In this document: one piece after another, positions 14,752 to 23,248 of the stretch
How positions within the stretch are numbered: position 1 is the first letter of the stretch
Layout: each line of letters starts with the position of its first letter
NCBI GenBank assembly: GCA_002471185.1
Contig: DKPL01000040.1
Location: 1-31,979, forward strand
Direction: 5' to 3'
Length of the DNA stretch: 31,979 nucleotides
DNA from: Bacteroides sp. UBA7335
GTDB taxonomy: Bacteria > Bacteroidota > Bacteroidia > Bacteroidales > Bacteroidaceae
Translations under genes and position numbers: made by a program
Notes under the pieces: model-generated
Told to the model about the DNA's origin: nothing
Database searches by the model: none
What the model saw: only the letters and a program-made list of their open reading frames with translations

Positions 14752-16734
14752 CTACGCATCAATATTTGCATATGTTGCGTTTTCTTCAATAAACTCTCTA
14801 CGTGGGCCTACTTCTTCGCCCATAAGCATCGAGAATATAAAATCGGCTTCCGCCGCATTTTCAATGTTTACTTGTTTCAAGATACGGTTTTCAGGATCCA
14901 TTGTTGTTTCCCAAAGCTGAGTAGCGTTCATCTCTCCCAAACCTTTGTATCGTTGAGTATGGATTGCATTTTCCGAGCCACCTCCGTAAGTATCAATAAA
15001 CTTTTGGCGTTGTGCATCTGTCCAGCAATATTCTTCTACTTTTCCTTTTTTACAAAGGTAGAGTGGAGGAGTAGCGATGTATAGATAGCCATTTTGAATA
15101 ATCTGAGGCATATAGCGGAAAAAGAATGTCATGATAAGGGTGTCGATATGTGAACCATCGACGTCGGCATCGGTCATGATGATAATTTTGTGATAGCGTA
15201 GCTTTTCAATGTTGGCAGCTTTGCTATCTTCTTCGGTACCGATAGTTACCCCAAGCGCTGTATAGATGTTGCGAATTTCATCACTTTCGAGTGCCTTGTG
15301 ATACATTGCTTTTTCTACATTCAAGATTTTACCACGTAGAGGCAAAATAGCTTGGAATGCACGGTTACGTCCTTGTTTGGCAGTACCACCCGCCGAGTCT
15401 CCCTCGACAAGGAAAAGTTCGCATCTCAATGGGTCTCTGTCTGAACAGTCAGCCAGTTTACCTGGAAGTCCACCGCCCGACATTGGCGATTTGCGTTGCA
15501 CCATTTCGCGCGCTTTGCGTGCAGCGTGGCGTGCTGTTGCAGCAAGTATCACCTTGTCTACAATCATTTTAGCCTCTTTAGGGTGCTCTTCTAGGTAGTA
15601 GTTTAGTGCTTCGCCCACTGCTTGGTCTACTGCACCACTTACTTCGCTGTTTCCTAATTTAGTTTTTGTTTGTCCCTCAAACTGTGGTTCGGCCACTTTT
15701 ACCGAGATGACAGCTGTAAGACCTTCGCGGAAGTCATCTCCCGAGATTTCAACTTTTACCTTATCAAGCATTTTGCTCTCTTCGGCATACTTCTTTAGTG
15801 TACGAGTTAGTGCACGGCGGAAACCTGCCAAGTGAGTACCACCTTCGATGGTATTGATGTTGTTGACGTAAGAGTGAATGTTTTCGGCGAACCCTGTGTT
15901 GTACATAATAGCCACTTCGATAGGGATATTTTGTTTTTCAGTGTTCAAATAGATTACATCGCTGATTAAGTGTTCGCGAGAAGACTCTAGGTATTTCACA
16001 AACTCTTTCAATCCATCTTCCGAATAGAAGATTTCAGTCTTGAATGAACCATCTTCGTTGACAACGCGACGGTCGGTAAGTGTAATTTTGATTCCGGCAT
16101 TCAAGTAAGCAAGCTCGCGTAAACGACCGGCTAGAATTTCATATTTATATACTGTTTCAGTAAAGATGGTTGTATCGGGCCAGAACTGCTGACGAGTACC
16201 GGTATGTTCTGCTACACCTACCTCTTTTACGTTGTAGAGTGGCTTACCAATTTCGTACTCTTGTTGGTAGATTTTCCCGTTACGGTAAACTTGAGTTACC
16301 ATGCGTGTAGAAAGTGCATTAACACACGACATACCTACACCATGCAAACCTCCCGATACCTTATAAGAACCTTTGTCGAATTTACCTCCGGCATGTAGTA
16401 CAGTCATAGCTACTTCAAGAGCCGACTTCTTTTCTTTTTCGTGATAGTCTACAGGGATACCACGACCATTATCTTGTACTGTAATTGAATTGTCTTCGTT
16501 GATGATTACGTCGATTTGTGTACAGTAGCCTGCCAATGCTTCGTCGATAGAGTTATCGACAATTTCATAAACCAAGTGGTGAAGTCCTTTGATACTGATA
16601 TCGCCGATATACATCGCGGGACGTTTGCGCACAGCCTCTAAACCTTCGAGAACCTGAATACTATCAGCTGAATATGAACTATTCTCTTGTGGGGTATTTT
16701 CTTCTGCGACTTGGGAAAATAAGTCTTCGATCAT
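14752..16734 (-). CDS. gyrB: DNA gyrase subunit B
   Basis: ATPase subunit of type II topoisomerase (A2B2) that introduces negative supercoils. 660 residues. The GHKL ATPase domain shows YEIVDNSIDEA (Glu57, Asp60, Asn61), DNGRGIP (88-94) and GLHGVGMSCVNAL. The TOPRIM domain has EGDSAGG (444-450), TDADVDGSH (Asp522, 524, 526) and QRYKGLGEMN (594-603). The E. coli-type insert in the TOPRIM domain is absent, as usual outside Gammaproteobacteria. GyrB is preferred over ParE from the overall sequence pattern and length. The frame stays open upstream to 16860, but that hydrophobic extension crosses the promoter at 16765, so the ATG at 16734 is used. Single-gene unit with its own terminator. Confidence 0.95.
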   Translation of the reverse strand: MIEDLFSQVAEENTPQENSSYSADSIQVLEGLEAVRKRPAMYIGDISIKGLHHLVYEIVDNSIDEALAGYCTQIDVIINEDNSITVQDNGRGIPVDYHEKEKKSALEVAMTVLHAGGKFDKGSYKVSGGLHGVGMSCVNALSTRMVTQVYRNGKIYQQEYEIGKPLYNVKEVGVAEHTGTRQQFWPDTTIFTETVYKYEILAGRLRELAYLNAGIKITLTDRRVVNEDGSFKTEIFYSEDGLKEFVKYLESSREHLISDVIYLNTEKQNIPIEVAIMYNTGFAENIHSYVNNINTIEGGTHLAGFRRALTRTLKKYAEESKMLDKVKVEISGDDFREGLTAVISVKVAEPQFEGQTKTKLGNSEVSGAVDQAVGEALNYYLEEHPKEAKMIVDKVILAATARHAARKAREMVQRKSPMSGGGLPGKLADCSDRDPLRCELFLVEGDSAGGTAKQGRNRAFQAILPLRGKILNVEKAMYHKALESDEIRNIYTALGVTIGTEEDSKAANIEKLRYHKIIIMTDADVDGSHIDTLIMTFFFRYMPQIIQNGYLYIATPPLYLCKKGKVEEYCWTDAQRQKFIDTYGGGSENAIHTQRYKGLGEMNATQLWETTMDPENRILKQVNIENAAEADFIFSMLMGEEVGPRREFIEENATYANIDA

Positions 16735-16764
16735 AATTTCTTTTCTATAGTTAGAATAACAAAG

Positions 16765-16772
16765 CAAAAGTA
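16765..16772 (-). promoter_or_regulatory. gyrB promoter, -7 box
   Basis: TACTTTTG on the minus strand, 30 bp before the gyrB ATG. The -33 element is unclear. Confidence 0.55.
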
Positions 16773-16865
16773 GTAAAAAAAAACAAGGTAGTGAAGAAAT
16801 AAGGTGTAAAAATGAAAGCCTTAAAATGATAAATATTGATAAAGATAGTAAGTAAATCAATAGAA

Positions 16866-16908
16866 AAGAATCTTATCAAATGCTGTGTTGAGCGATGATA
16901 AGATTCTT
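16866..16908 (-). terminator. Terminator of the outer-membrane barrel gene
   Basis: A 13-bp perfect stem pairs AAGAATCTTATCA (16866-16878) with TGATAAGATTCTT (16896-16908) around a 17-nt loop. It lies 36 bp after the stop codon at 16944; the minus-strand tail TTTCTATTGATTT is only moderately T-rich. Confidence 0.7.
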
Positions 16909-16943
16909 CTATTTTTGAGTAGGCGGAAGGAGTCTGTGGTAAA

Positions 16944-17501
16944 TCAGAATTTGTATCCTAAACTCACTTTATAGACTAAAAGTTCTCCCATATATCGGCC
17001 TCTTTCAATTGATGCTATTCCAAAACATTGCTTTACCTGCACACCTGCTCCGGCATTCAAACCTATTTCATATCGCTCTACTAAAGAGAAGATATCATCT
17101 GTTTGAGTTTCTCTATGGTAGTAGCTGTATTTACGCTCTCCCCACAGACCGAGTCGTCCGTAGATTCCGGCCTCTATCAAGAGGTGAGTGTTTTTGGCTA
17201 TTTGTGGACGAAAAGAGAAATTGATAGGCATCTCTAGCGCGTAAATATCTGCATAGCCTTTTCTTAGTACATCGTCTGGTATTAACTTGTGGCCGATTGC
17301 TGTAAATAGCAGTTGGGGTTGCAAATACCATTTCTTAGATAATTTAAATTCATAGGTGCCTCCTATGTGGCCATATACCTTACCGGTGCTCATTTCGGTA
17401 CCTGTCAGGGTGGAGTAGTTCATTCCTCCTATTATTCCCCATTGTGAATAAGCCATTGTTGAAAAGAAGAAAGTGATTAAAATTGCAAGAAGTTTTTTCA
17501 T
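16944..17501 (-). CDS. Small outer-membrane beta-barrel protein (PF13568-like)
   Basis: 185 residues with a clear signal peptide (MKKLLAILITFFFSTMAYS, then QWG). GIIGGMNYSTLTG, YLQPQLLFTAIGHK, alternating strands and the terminal KVSLGYKF fit the porin-family 8-strand barrel group (OMP_b-brl_2) common in Bacteroidetes. Length is slightly short for the group. The function of these proteins is mostly unknown; pore or structural roles are usual guesses. It is a single-gene unit between gyrB and rpsT with a long (about 170 nt) leader. Its best promoter contains an (AT)13 microsatellite, suggesting variable expression. Confidence 0.88.
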   Translation of the reverse strand: MKKLLAILITFFFSTMAYSQWGIIGGMNYSTLTGTEMSTGKVYGHIGGTYEFKLSKKWYLQPQLLFTAIGHKLIPDDVLRKGYADIYALEMPINFSFRPQIAKNTHLLIEAGIYGRLGLWGERKYSYYHRETQTDDIFSLVERYEIGLNAGAGVQVKQCFGIASIERGRYMGELLVYKVSLGYKF

Positions 17502-17676
17502 ATTGTAGCTTTTTTAATGATTTTCATTCCGCGCCATACATTACTGAAGTATCTATATGCATATCCTTTGCTCTTCTGGGCAACTGTACAATGATAAGCT
17601 AAATGTGCTTCTGTAAAATGATTTAAATGGGTTAGTTAAAACATAATAGTAAAATATGTTTGTATGCTATTTGTTG

Positions 17677-17713
<37 letters not shown>

Positions 17714-17717
<4 letters not shown>

Positions 17718-17750
17718 TTGATATTTTTTTTTATCAATCATATCAATTTG
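17714..17750. repeat. 11-bp inverted repeat next to the barrel promoter
   Basis: CAAATTGATAT (17714-17724) is perfectly repeated in inverted orientation as ATATCAATTTG (17740-17750) with 15 bp between, mostly a T-run. One arm covers the candidate -33 TTTG, so a bound repressor or activator would act on the promoter directly. ATCAAT also recurs inside the loop. Confidence 0.6.
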
Positions 17751-18060
17751 TTTGTAATGCTAGCTTGATGATGTGTATTTGTTTGTTGTAATAGATGGGC
17801 TGTTAGCCCTTGTTCTCAGCGTTAAGGGTTGGCGATTCGGGTTGATGTAGTAACTATTTCTTCTTGAATGACTGTTTGTTTTTCTTGAATTAATAAAAGC
17901 GGATGCTAGTGTGGTGATGCGGTAGACTTGTATTGTAGGTGAGCTTGAGGTGTGTTGGTCGTGTGCTCCCTAGTAAGGAGAGTTGCAAGCTGTCCGTTTT
18001 ATCAGGAAAGCGGATTGGCCTGCTGTTTTGCTAGAATTGTTTAGGTGATGTATAGTTTAA

Positions 18061-18093
18061 AAACACCAAAAGCCGAGTATAAAATACTCAGCT
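18061..18093 (-). terminator. rpsT terminator
   Basis: On the minus strand AGCTGAGTAT (18084-18093) pairs with ATACTCGGCT (18071-18080), 10 bp with one G-U, loop of 3, followed by TTTGGTGTTTTT. It lies 33 bp after the rpsT stop. Confidence 0.85.
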
Positions 18094-18125
18094 CTTTGTT
18101 GTATGAAGTTTTGCTAAATTCTGTA

Positions 18126-18380
18126 TTAAGCAAGTTTGTTTACGTAAACCGCTAATTTAGATTTTAAGTTGCTTGCTTTGTTTTTATGAATGATATTAAC
18201 TTTAGCAAGTTTATCTAACATCTTTGTTACCTTTGGCAACAAAGCAGCAGCCTCTGTCTTTTCAGTAGTAGAACGAAGCTTTCTAACAGCGTTACGCATT
18301 GTTTTAGCGTAGTATCTGTTGTGAAGTCTTCTTTTTTCTTCTTGTCTGATTCTTTTGATTGATGATTTATGATTTGCCAT
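18126..18380 (-). CDS. rpsT: 30S ribosomal protein S20
   Basis: Primary 16S rRNA-binding protein of the small subunit. 84 residues, highly basic and helical; MANHKSSIKRIRQEEKRRLHNRYYAK and the C-terminal NIIHKNKASNLKSKLAVYVNKL region are characteristic of bS20. It follows tRNA-Glu by 33 bp on the same strand with no terminator between, and only the tRNA has a promoter, so the two are cotranscribed and separated by tRNA 3' processing. Confidence 0.96.
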   Translation of the reverse strand: MANHKSSIKRIRQEEKRRLHNRYYAKTMRNAVRKLRSTTEKTEAAALLPKVTKMLDKLAKVNIIHKNKASNLKSKLAVYVNKLA

Positions 18381-18413
18381 CTCGACTAATCTTTTTTAAT
18401 TCGTTATTATTTG

Positions 18414-18485
18414 TAGCCCATAGGGGAATCGAACCCCTCTTTCCAGAATGAAAATCTGGCGTCCTAACCGATAGACGAATGGGCC
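18414..18485 (-). tRNA. tRNA-Glu (anticodon TTC)
   Basis: 72-nt cloverleaf. The acceptor stem GGCCCAT pairs with ATGGGCT (one G-U at the end), the D stem is GTCT/GGAC, the anticodon stem CCAGA/TCTGG surrounds the loop TTTTCAT with anticodon TTC, and the T stem AGGGG/CCCCT surrounds TTCGATT. The discriminator base is A and CCA is not encoded. Its promoter is at 18548-18578 and rpsT follows in the same transcript. Confidence 0.96.
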
Positions 18486-18547
18486 TTAACATTTTCAAGC
18501 TTTTCAGCTTTCATTTGTTATCGAGGTTTGTTTCTCGATTGCGGTTG

Positions 18548-18578
18548 CAAAGGTAGGGACTTTTTTCGAACTACCAAA
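18548..18578 (-). promoter_or_regulatory. Promoter of tRNA-Glu-rpsT
   Basis: On the minus strand TTTG (18575-18578), a 19-bp spacer and TACCTTTG (18548-18555): the best match to the Bacteroides promoter in the window, as expected for a stable-RNA gene. Start of transcription near 18541, giving a 5' trailer of about 55 nt before the mature tRNA. Confidence 0.85.
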
Positions 18579-18728
18579 TCTTTGGCGAAAATAATTCTGT
18601 TAAAATATCTTTCAAAACGGCTATTTGAGGCTTTATATATTGATAATCAGGAAAATAAAAAGATGAACTTTTTTGCTCTTTTTTTCTACTTTATCAGATA
18701 AAAATGGCTACCCCTCTTGTTTTCGCAC

Positions 18729-18736
18729 TATTTTTG
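18729..18736 (+). promoter_or_regulatory. Possible recO -7 box
   Basis: TATTTTTG fits TAnnTTTG and lies 32 bp before the recO ATG; no -33 TTTG is visible. The 283-bp region 18486-18768 otherwise holds only the divergent tRNA promoter and T-rich sequence. Confidence 0.45.
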
Positions 18737-18768
18737 TAATTTAGCATCATCAAAAAAATAGGGCTAAT

Positions 18769-19497
18769 ATGCTACAAAAAACGATTGGAATAGTACTTCA
18801 TACTCTAAAATACAATGATAATTCTATTATTGTTGATATGTATACTGCACTTCAAGGGCGAAATTCTTTCATAGTTTCTATTCCGCGCTCGCGAAAAGCA
18901 GCGGTAAAGTCGGTACTTTTTCAGCCTTTAGCCATTATTGAGTTCGAAGCGGACTATAAATCTAAGGGTGGATTGAGCAAAATTAAAGATGCAAAAACCT
19001 ATCAACCCTTTATTTCTTTACCATACGATCCGTTTAAATCGTCTATTGCACTGTTTTTAGCCGAGTTTCTTTATCGTGCCCTGCGCGAAGAGACTGAAAA
19101 TCGCCCTTTATTTTCTTACCTACTACATTCTATCACTTGGTTGGACGAGTGCAAAACGGGGTATGCTAATTTTCATTTGGTGTTTTTGATGAGGCTTTCG
19201 CGTTTTTTAGGACTATACCCCAATCTCGATGATTATTTGCCAGGCGATTATTTCGACCTACAGAACGGTAGCTTTGTATCAATCCCTCCACAGTCTCACG
19301 CCTCCTATCTTACTGCCGAAGAGTCGGCACGAGTATCGATGTTGATGCGTATGAACTATGATACGATGCATCTGTTTGCCATGAATCGCATACAAAGAGC
19401 TCGTTTCTTATCCATTATAATAGATTACTACCGACTTCATGTCAATGACTTTCCTGTACTAAAATCGCTCGAAGTGCTCAAGGAACTTTTTGATTGA
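18769..19497 (+). CDS. recO: DNA repair protein RecO
   Basis: Recombination mediator that, with RecR, loads RecA on SSB-coated DNA at gaps; cytoplasmic. 242 residues, the usual length. The N-terminal OB-fold starts MLQKTIGIVLHTLKYNDNS and contains the typical GRNSFIVSIPRSRK and VLFQPLAIIEFE strands; the helical C-terminal part (LFLAEFLYRALREE onward) follows. The zinc-finger cysteines of some RecO proteins are absent, as usual for Bacteroides. It is divergent from tRNA-Glu-rpsT. No intrinsic terminator follows; a tandem palindrome array does. Confidence 0.95.
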   Translation: MLQKTIGIVLHTLKYNDNSIIVDMYTALQGRNSFIVSIPRSRKAAVKSVLFQPLAIIEFEADYKSKGGLSKIKDAKTYQPFISLPYDPFKSSIALFLAEFLYRALREETENRPLFSYLLHSITWLDECKTGYANFHLVFLMRLSRFLGLYPNLDDYLPGDYFDLQNGSFVSIPPQSHASYLTAEESARVSMLMRMNYDTMHLFAMNRIQRARFLSIIIDYYRLHVNDFPVLKSLEVLKELFD

Positions 19498-19602
19498 TGG
19501 GGTAAGTGTTATTGTTTAGTGTTGATTTGCTGTGGTATGATTGTCTACTGATTTGTCATTCGTCTTTATTCATTGGGTAGGTGGTACTTACTCTTTCGGC
19601 TG

Positions 19603-19664
19603 GTTTCAGGGTTTTGGAACTGTGCTTCCGATTGCTTGAAACTATAGTTCCAAGCCTTTGAAAC
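19603..19664. repeat. Second tandem array of 18-bp palindromes, 22-bp period
   Basis: Units start at 19603 (GTTTCAGGGTTTTGGAAC), 19625 (CTTCCGATTGCTTGAAAC) and 19647 (GTTCCAAGCCTTTGAAAC), separated by 4 bp (TGTG, TATA), followed by a partial TTGAAAC at 19668-19674. Unit length, spacing and number match the array at 271-332, but the arms are less perfect; unit 1 keeps pairing through a U-G pair. It sits just downstream of recO. Confidence 0.75.
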
Positions 19665-19743
19665 TAATTGAAACACCACTACCTGACGTTTTTTATATAC
19701 CTACTCACTTATAGACATAGCGTGTAGTATCGTTGTATACTAA

Positions 19744-19781
19744 GAAAAAACTCCCCGCATGGCGCATGGCCAAGCGGGGAG
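19744..19781 (-). terminator. Terminator of the susCD-sulfatase operon
   Basis: An 8-bp GC-rich stem, CTCCCCGC (19751-19758) with GCGGGGAG (19774-19781), is followed on the minus strand by TTTTTTCTTA. It lies 24 bp after the stop codon at 19806 and closes the locus. Confidence 0.9.
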
Positions 19782-19805
19782 GATATCATTCTTGTTTGTG
19801 TTGGC

Positions 19806-22800
19806 TCAACGAATGGTCAACGTTGCATTAATGTTTCCTGCGTTATCGGGATTGATAGTAACCGGAATGAAACAGAAACCGGGTACAGGATTAAAAATTC
19901 GTCCGTTGTCATTGGTTGGTTCAATGTTGATGGGTAGAGAACTCTCTATTTGTAACTTTACCCCCTCATCTTTATATATAGAAACTTGGTGTGTGTCATA
20001 TTGAGCCGTTTGTTGCGGTGTTGCTATACATGGTAGCACCAGTTGCGCTCCGGCGCGAAGTAGCGATTGAGGTACCTTTCCCTCAATCTTTATTTCATCT
20101 TGAGTGATGATGTAGCTCAGGTGCACCTTTTCTTTGCCGGCTTTGGGCGCTTGTTGCTTGCTATCTACCAGGTGAGTTACGATGTCGAAGCGGTGTGCTC
20201 CCTCTTCTTCTTGATACTTAATTGTCGTATTCAAATCGTCGAGGTTGCTATACATCACTCCCTCTTCGATAAGTGCCACACGTGGTGTGCCTGCCATCTG
20301 ATACTTATCGGTATAAGCCTGCATGTTTGGTGCCTCTATAAGTGTGTACTTATTCATGGTGGCAGCAAATATCGGCCCCGCCTGCTTGTGCCACAACATC
20401 GATAACACTCCACCCATAGGATGTGTGCCCTTTACCTTATACTCCGCATCGAACCCCGTGACGGTAGCACGCCAGTTGCCCTCGCTAACCAAATAGGTGT
20501 TGATGTCTTTAAAATGTTTCACTCCATATGTTGTGTCGCGTGGCAAATCTACTTGTGTCGGAGTAGCTACCGGTAGGTTGAGCATTGAGGCCAAAGCCTT
20601 GGCATGACCAAAGGTGTGATGAATGCAAGCCTCTACTCCCTGATTGCGATAGTGCATACCTCCGTGCAATAAGCCATGGTGTGTGGCCTGGTTGAGCAGT
20701 TTGATGTTGCGTTTCACCGCTTCGGCATATTGCGGATATTTATCGGCCAGGGCATAGTAACCACCCATAAAGCCATCGCTAGTGCGACCACCCCAGTATG
20801 TCCACTTGAAACTGCGTGTTCCCCAACTGTTATCCCAAGCCCCATCGGGCAACATAAACTCTAGGTGAGTGAGCATCGACTTCTCTAGAATAGCTAAGAA
20901 CTCGCGGTCGTCTGCCATCAAGGCGTAATATACCATGTTGGGCAACGACTCCTCTACATTATATAGTAAATCTACCGGTCTACAGCCATTCGGTGTTTTG
21001 TTCCAGATGTCGGGACCTTCGCCAAACAGAAAATATTCGTTTTCGGTAAAGAAAGCCTTCAAGTCGTCGGCCGTTTGGCGAGCTAGTGCTACCATTTCGG
21101 GACGATCGAACAATGTACCTATAGCATATAGCGCATAAGTGGCCGAAGCCGAGTAGTTCACATTCATGTTGCGCATTCCTTCGCGGCGACGACTAAAGAT
21201 AAACTTATTATCGTATACAAACTCGCCCGCTTGCAAGAGTTGACTGCGCCACGCTTGGCGAGTAGAATCGTCGAGCAAATGTCCGTGATGGTGAAGAGCT
21301 TCGTAGAGTGCAATAGCCGCAAACACGGTAGTACCATTCCAATCGGATACATTTACATCGTTCATCCATGCTCCATCGTGTTGATGCACATTGTCCATCC
21401 AGCGCATCAGTCTTTTTGCCGCATTCATGTACTTCTTATTGCAGGTTTTCTCGGCCATATACATTAGTGGGAGCACTGCGTCGCCACAACGACCGTGCAC
21501 ACGTGCACAAGCCGGACAAAGCAATCCACCATTGAGCGATGGGTTCTTGTGGTCAATTTGATAAGACAAAAGAGTCTCTACCCACTCATAAAGCAACTCA
21601 TCGGCATCGGCTTGTACCGAGCTCTCCTTGTAGCCTGCACGTGTGCCTATGGCAGTCACTTTATCATCAGGATTCACAGCAAAAGGTCCGGTGTAAAGTC
21701 TCCAATGCGATTTGTTTTCTCCCTTTCCATTCACCTGATAAGCAATAGATGCCCCTTGGGTAGCACAAGTCAGTGTAGCCATTCCCTCAGCAATGCTCAC
21801 TTGAGGACGCTCCACTACCGGTTGTAAACCATTAGGGCGAAACTGCTCAATCAGTTCTTTTTCAGTATATCCCCACAACGGGTTCTCCTCTGTTATCCAT
21901 CGGTCAAGCTCTTGGCTCAACTCCGCTATTTTCTTTCTATACTTAGGCTGATTGGCCAAGTTGTTCAGCTCGTGCGGATCTTTCAATACATCATACAGTT
22001 CAAACTCCGGACGCGGATGTTCAAACCATTTCTCTTGATCCCGATTTAGCTGACCCGCTTCGTGCAGCTCAACCAAACGAGCCATCATTGGGATAGCTGC
22101 TCGCGATATAATAGGCAGATAGTCCGATTGGTCGGGCATATAGTTACGTATCAATCGATAACGATTATCGCGCACGCACACCTGCTTCTCGTAAAAAGTA
22201 TCTAAGCGGTCGCGAGCACCATATACATAGTGGCGAGCCGGTTCTTTTTTATCGCCCAGAAACGGTTGTCCTTGCATATAACTAGGTATTTCCACCTTAG
22301 CCAAAGATAGGATAGTAGCGGGAATGTCGACGAACATGTACAATCCTTTGTCGACTGTTCCCGCTCCATATCCATCGGGGAATCGTACCATGAAAGGTAC
22401 CAAAGCCCCCGATTCGTACAATTCTCTTTTCTGTCGTGGTAGCGGTCCTCCGTTGTCAGAGTACCATATTATGATTGTGTTATCTAGTTTTCCACTCTCC
22501 TTCAACTCATCAATCAAACCCTGTGTTTGCCTATCCATCTCGGTGATGTTGCTATACATCACTGCCATATCTCTGCGGATAATCGAGTCTTCGGGATAAT
22601 AAGGCGGAAGAATAATCTCTTCAGGTTTCACACTTAAAGGTTGGTCGGCACGCTTCATCACCTCAAACTCGTGTGTAACGTTGAGGTTGAATATGGCAAA
22701 GAAAGGTTGCCCTTGCGGAGCATTCTTCCAGTGTGCACGGTCGCCCTGCTCATCCCACGCTGTGCGTGGTGCCGCAAACTGATAGTCTGTCTTTGAGTTG

Positions 22801-23225
22801 TTCGTACAGTAATATCCCGCTTCGCGCATGGCCTCGGTAAAACACTTCACCCCTGTAGGTAGCACCACATCATACGGAGTGATTCCCTCCGGTTTCGATT
22901 TCTTTTGAGCCGTGCGCATGTTGTTGGCGCCAATGGCTGTGGGATACATGCCGGTGATTAATGCCGCTCTGCTAGGAGCCGATACTCCAATTGTGGTATA
23001 CATGCCCGTATAGCGAATGCTTTCGGTAGACAATTGGTCGAGGTTAGGCGAAACAGCTACCGGATCGCCATAACAGCCAAGATAAGGACTGATGTCTTCG
23101 CAAACAATGCAAACAATGTTAGGACGTTGGGGCATTTGCTGCTCGGCAGCCTGTGCTTGCGATAGGGGCAACAATAATCCCGGTAGTGTTTTGAGTAAAC
23201 TGTACTTCATCAAGTTTCTAGTCAT
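19806..23225 (-). CDS. Exported sulfatase fused to a toroid-type carbohydrate enzyme
   Basis: 1139 residues with a signal peptide ending about residue 26 (SQAQAA). Residues 33-465 are an S1-type sulfatase: the formylglycine motif is serine type, Ser82-Ala-Pro-Ser-Arg with the following TG at 91-92; metal and catalytic residues seen are Glu43-Asp44, Asp257-Asn258, Lys145 and His185. The local pattern resembles N-sulfoglucosamine sulfohydrolases, but substrate is not certain. Residues 470-545 resemble the Fn3-associated/CHB_HEX_C linker (YTGPF, AIGTRAGYKES). Residues 548-890 are helical with GLLCPACARVHGRC, NVSDWNGTTVFAAIALYEA and CIHHTFGHAKAL, like an (alpha/alpha)6 toroid; residues 895-1139 look like a beta-sandwich. 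Toroid plus sandwich is the plan of several polysaccharide lyases and glycosidases; I cannot name the family. Third gene of the susC-susD unit. A second ATG at 23210 is possible. Confidence 0.85.
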   Translation of the reverse strand: MTRNLMKYSLLKTLPGLLLPLSQAQAAEQQMPQRPNIVCIVCEDISPYLGCYGDPVAVSPNLDQLSTESIRYTGMYTTIGVSAPSRAALITGMYPTAIGANNMRTAQKKSKPEGITPYDVVLPTGVKCFTEAMREAGYYCTNNSKTDYQFAAPRTAWDEQGDRAHWKNAPQGQPFFAIFNLNVTHEFEVMKRADQPLSVKPEEIILPPYYPEDSIIRRDMAVMYSNITEMDRQTQGLIDELKESGKLDNTIIIWYSDNGGPLPRQKRELYESGALVPFMVRFPDGYGAGTVDKGLYMFVDIPATILSLAKVEIPSYMQGQPFLGDKKEPARHYVYGARDRLDTFYEKQVCVRDNRYRLIRNYMPDQSDYLPIISRAAIPMMARLVELHEAGQLNRDQEKWFEHPRPEFELYDVLKDPHELNNLANQPKYRKKIAELSQELDRWITEENPLWGYTEKELIEQFRPNGLQPVVERPQVSIAEGMATLTCATQGASIAYQVNGKGENKSHWRLYTGPFAVNPDDKVTAIGTRAGYKESSVQADADELLYEWVETLLSYQIDHKNPSLNGGLLCPACARVHGRCGDAVLPLMYMAEKTCNKKYMNAAKRLMRWMDNVHQHDGAWMNDVNVSDWNGTTVFAAIALYEALHHHGHLLDDSTRQAWRSQLLQAGEFVYDNKFIFSRRREGMRNMNVNYSASATYALYAIGTLFDRPEMVALARQTADDLKAFFTENEYFLFGEGPDIWNKTPNGCRPVDLLYNVEESLPNMVYYALMADDREFLAILEKSMLTHLEFMLPDGAWDNSWGTRSFKWTYWGGRTSDGFMGGYYALADKYPQYAEAVKRNIKLLNQATHHGLLHGGMHYRNQGVEACIHHTFGHAKALASMLNLPVATPTQVDLPRDTTYGVKHFKDINTYLVSEGNWRATVTGFDAEYKVKGTHPMGGVLSMLWHKQAGPIFAATMNKYTLIEAPNMQAYTDKYQMAGTPRVALIEEGVMYSNLDDLNTTIKYQEEEGAHRFDIVTHLVDSKQQAPKAGKEKVHLSYIITQDEIKIEGKVPQSLLRAGAQLVLPCIATPQQTAQYDTHQVSIYKDEGVKLQIESSLPINIEPTNDNGRIFNPVPGFCFIPVTINPDNAGNINATLTIR

Positions 23226-23248
23226 TTTTTAAATAATAGGAAAGTATA

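Larger units (their letters stand above)
19498..19805. other. Intergenic region between recO and the sulfatase-fusion gene
   Basis: 308 bp between convergent genes. It holds the second 22-bp-period palindrome array and the terminator of the sulfatase operon. No coding sequence was found; 19500-19600 shows nothing recognisable. Confidence 0.75.

Noticed and set aside
16735..16860. Hydrophobic 42-residue N-terminal extension of GyrB
   Set aside because: GyrB is cytoplasmic, and the extension covers the -7 box at 16765-16772. It is an accident of T-rich DNA.
21495..21827. 110-codon open frame antisense to the sulfatase fusion
   Set aside because: Shadow frame inside a long, well-supported gene.
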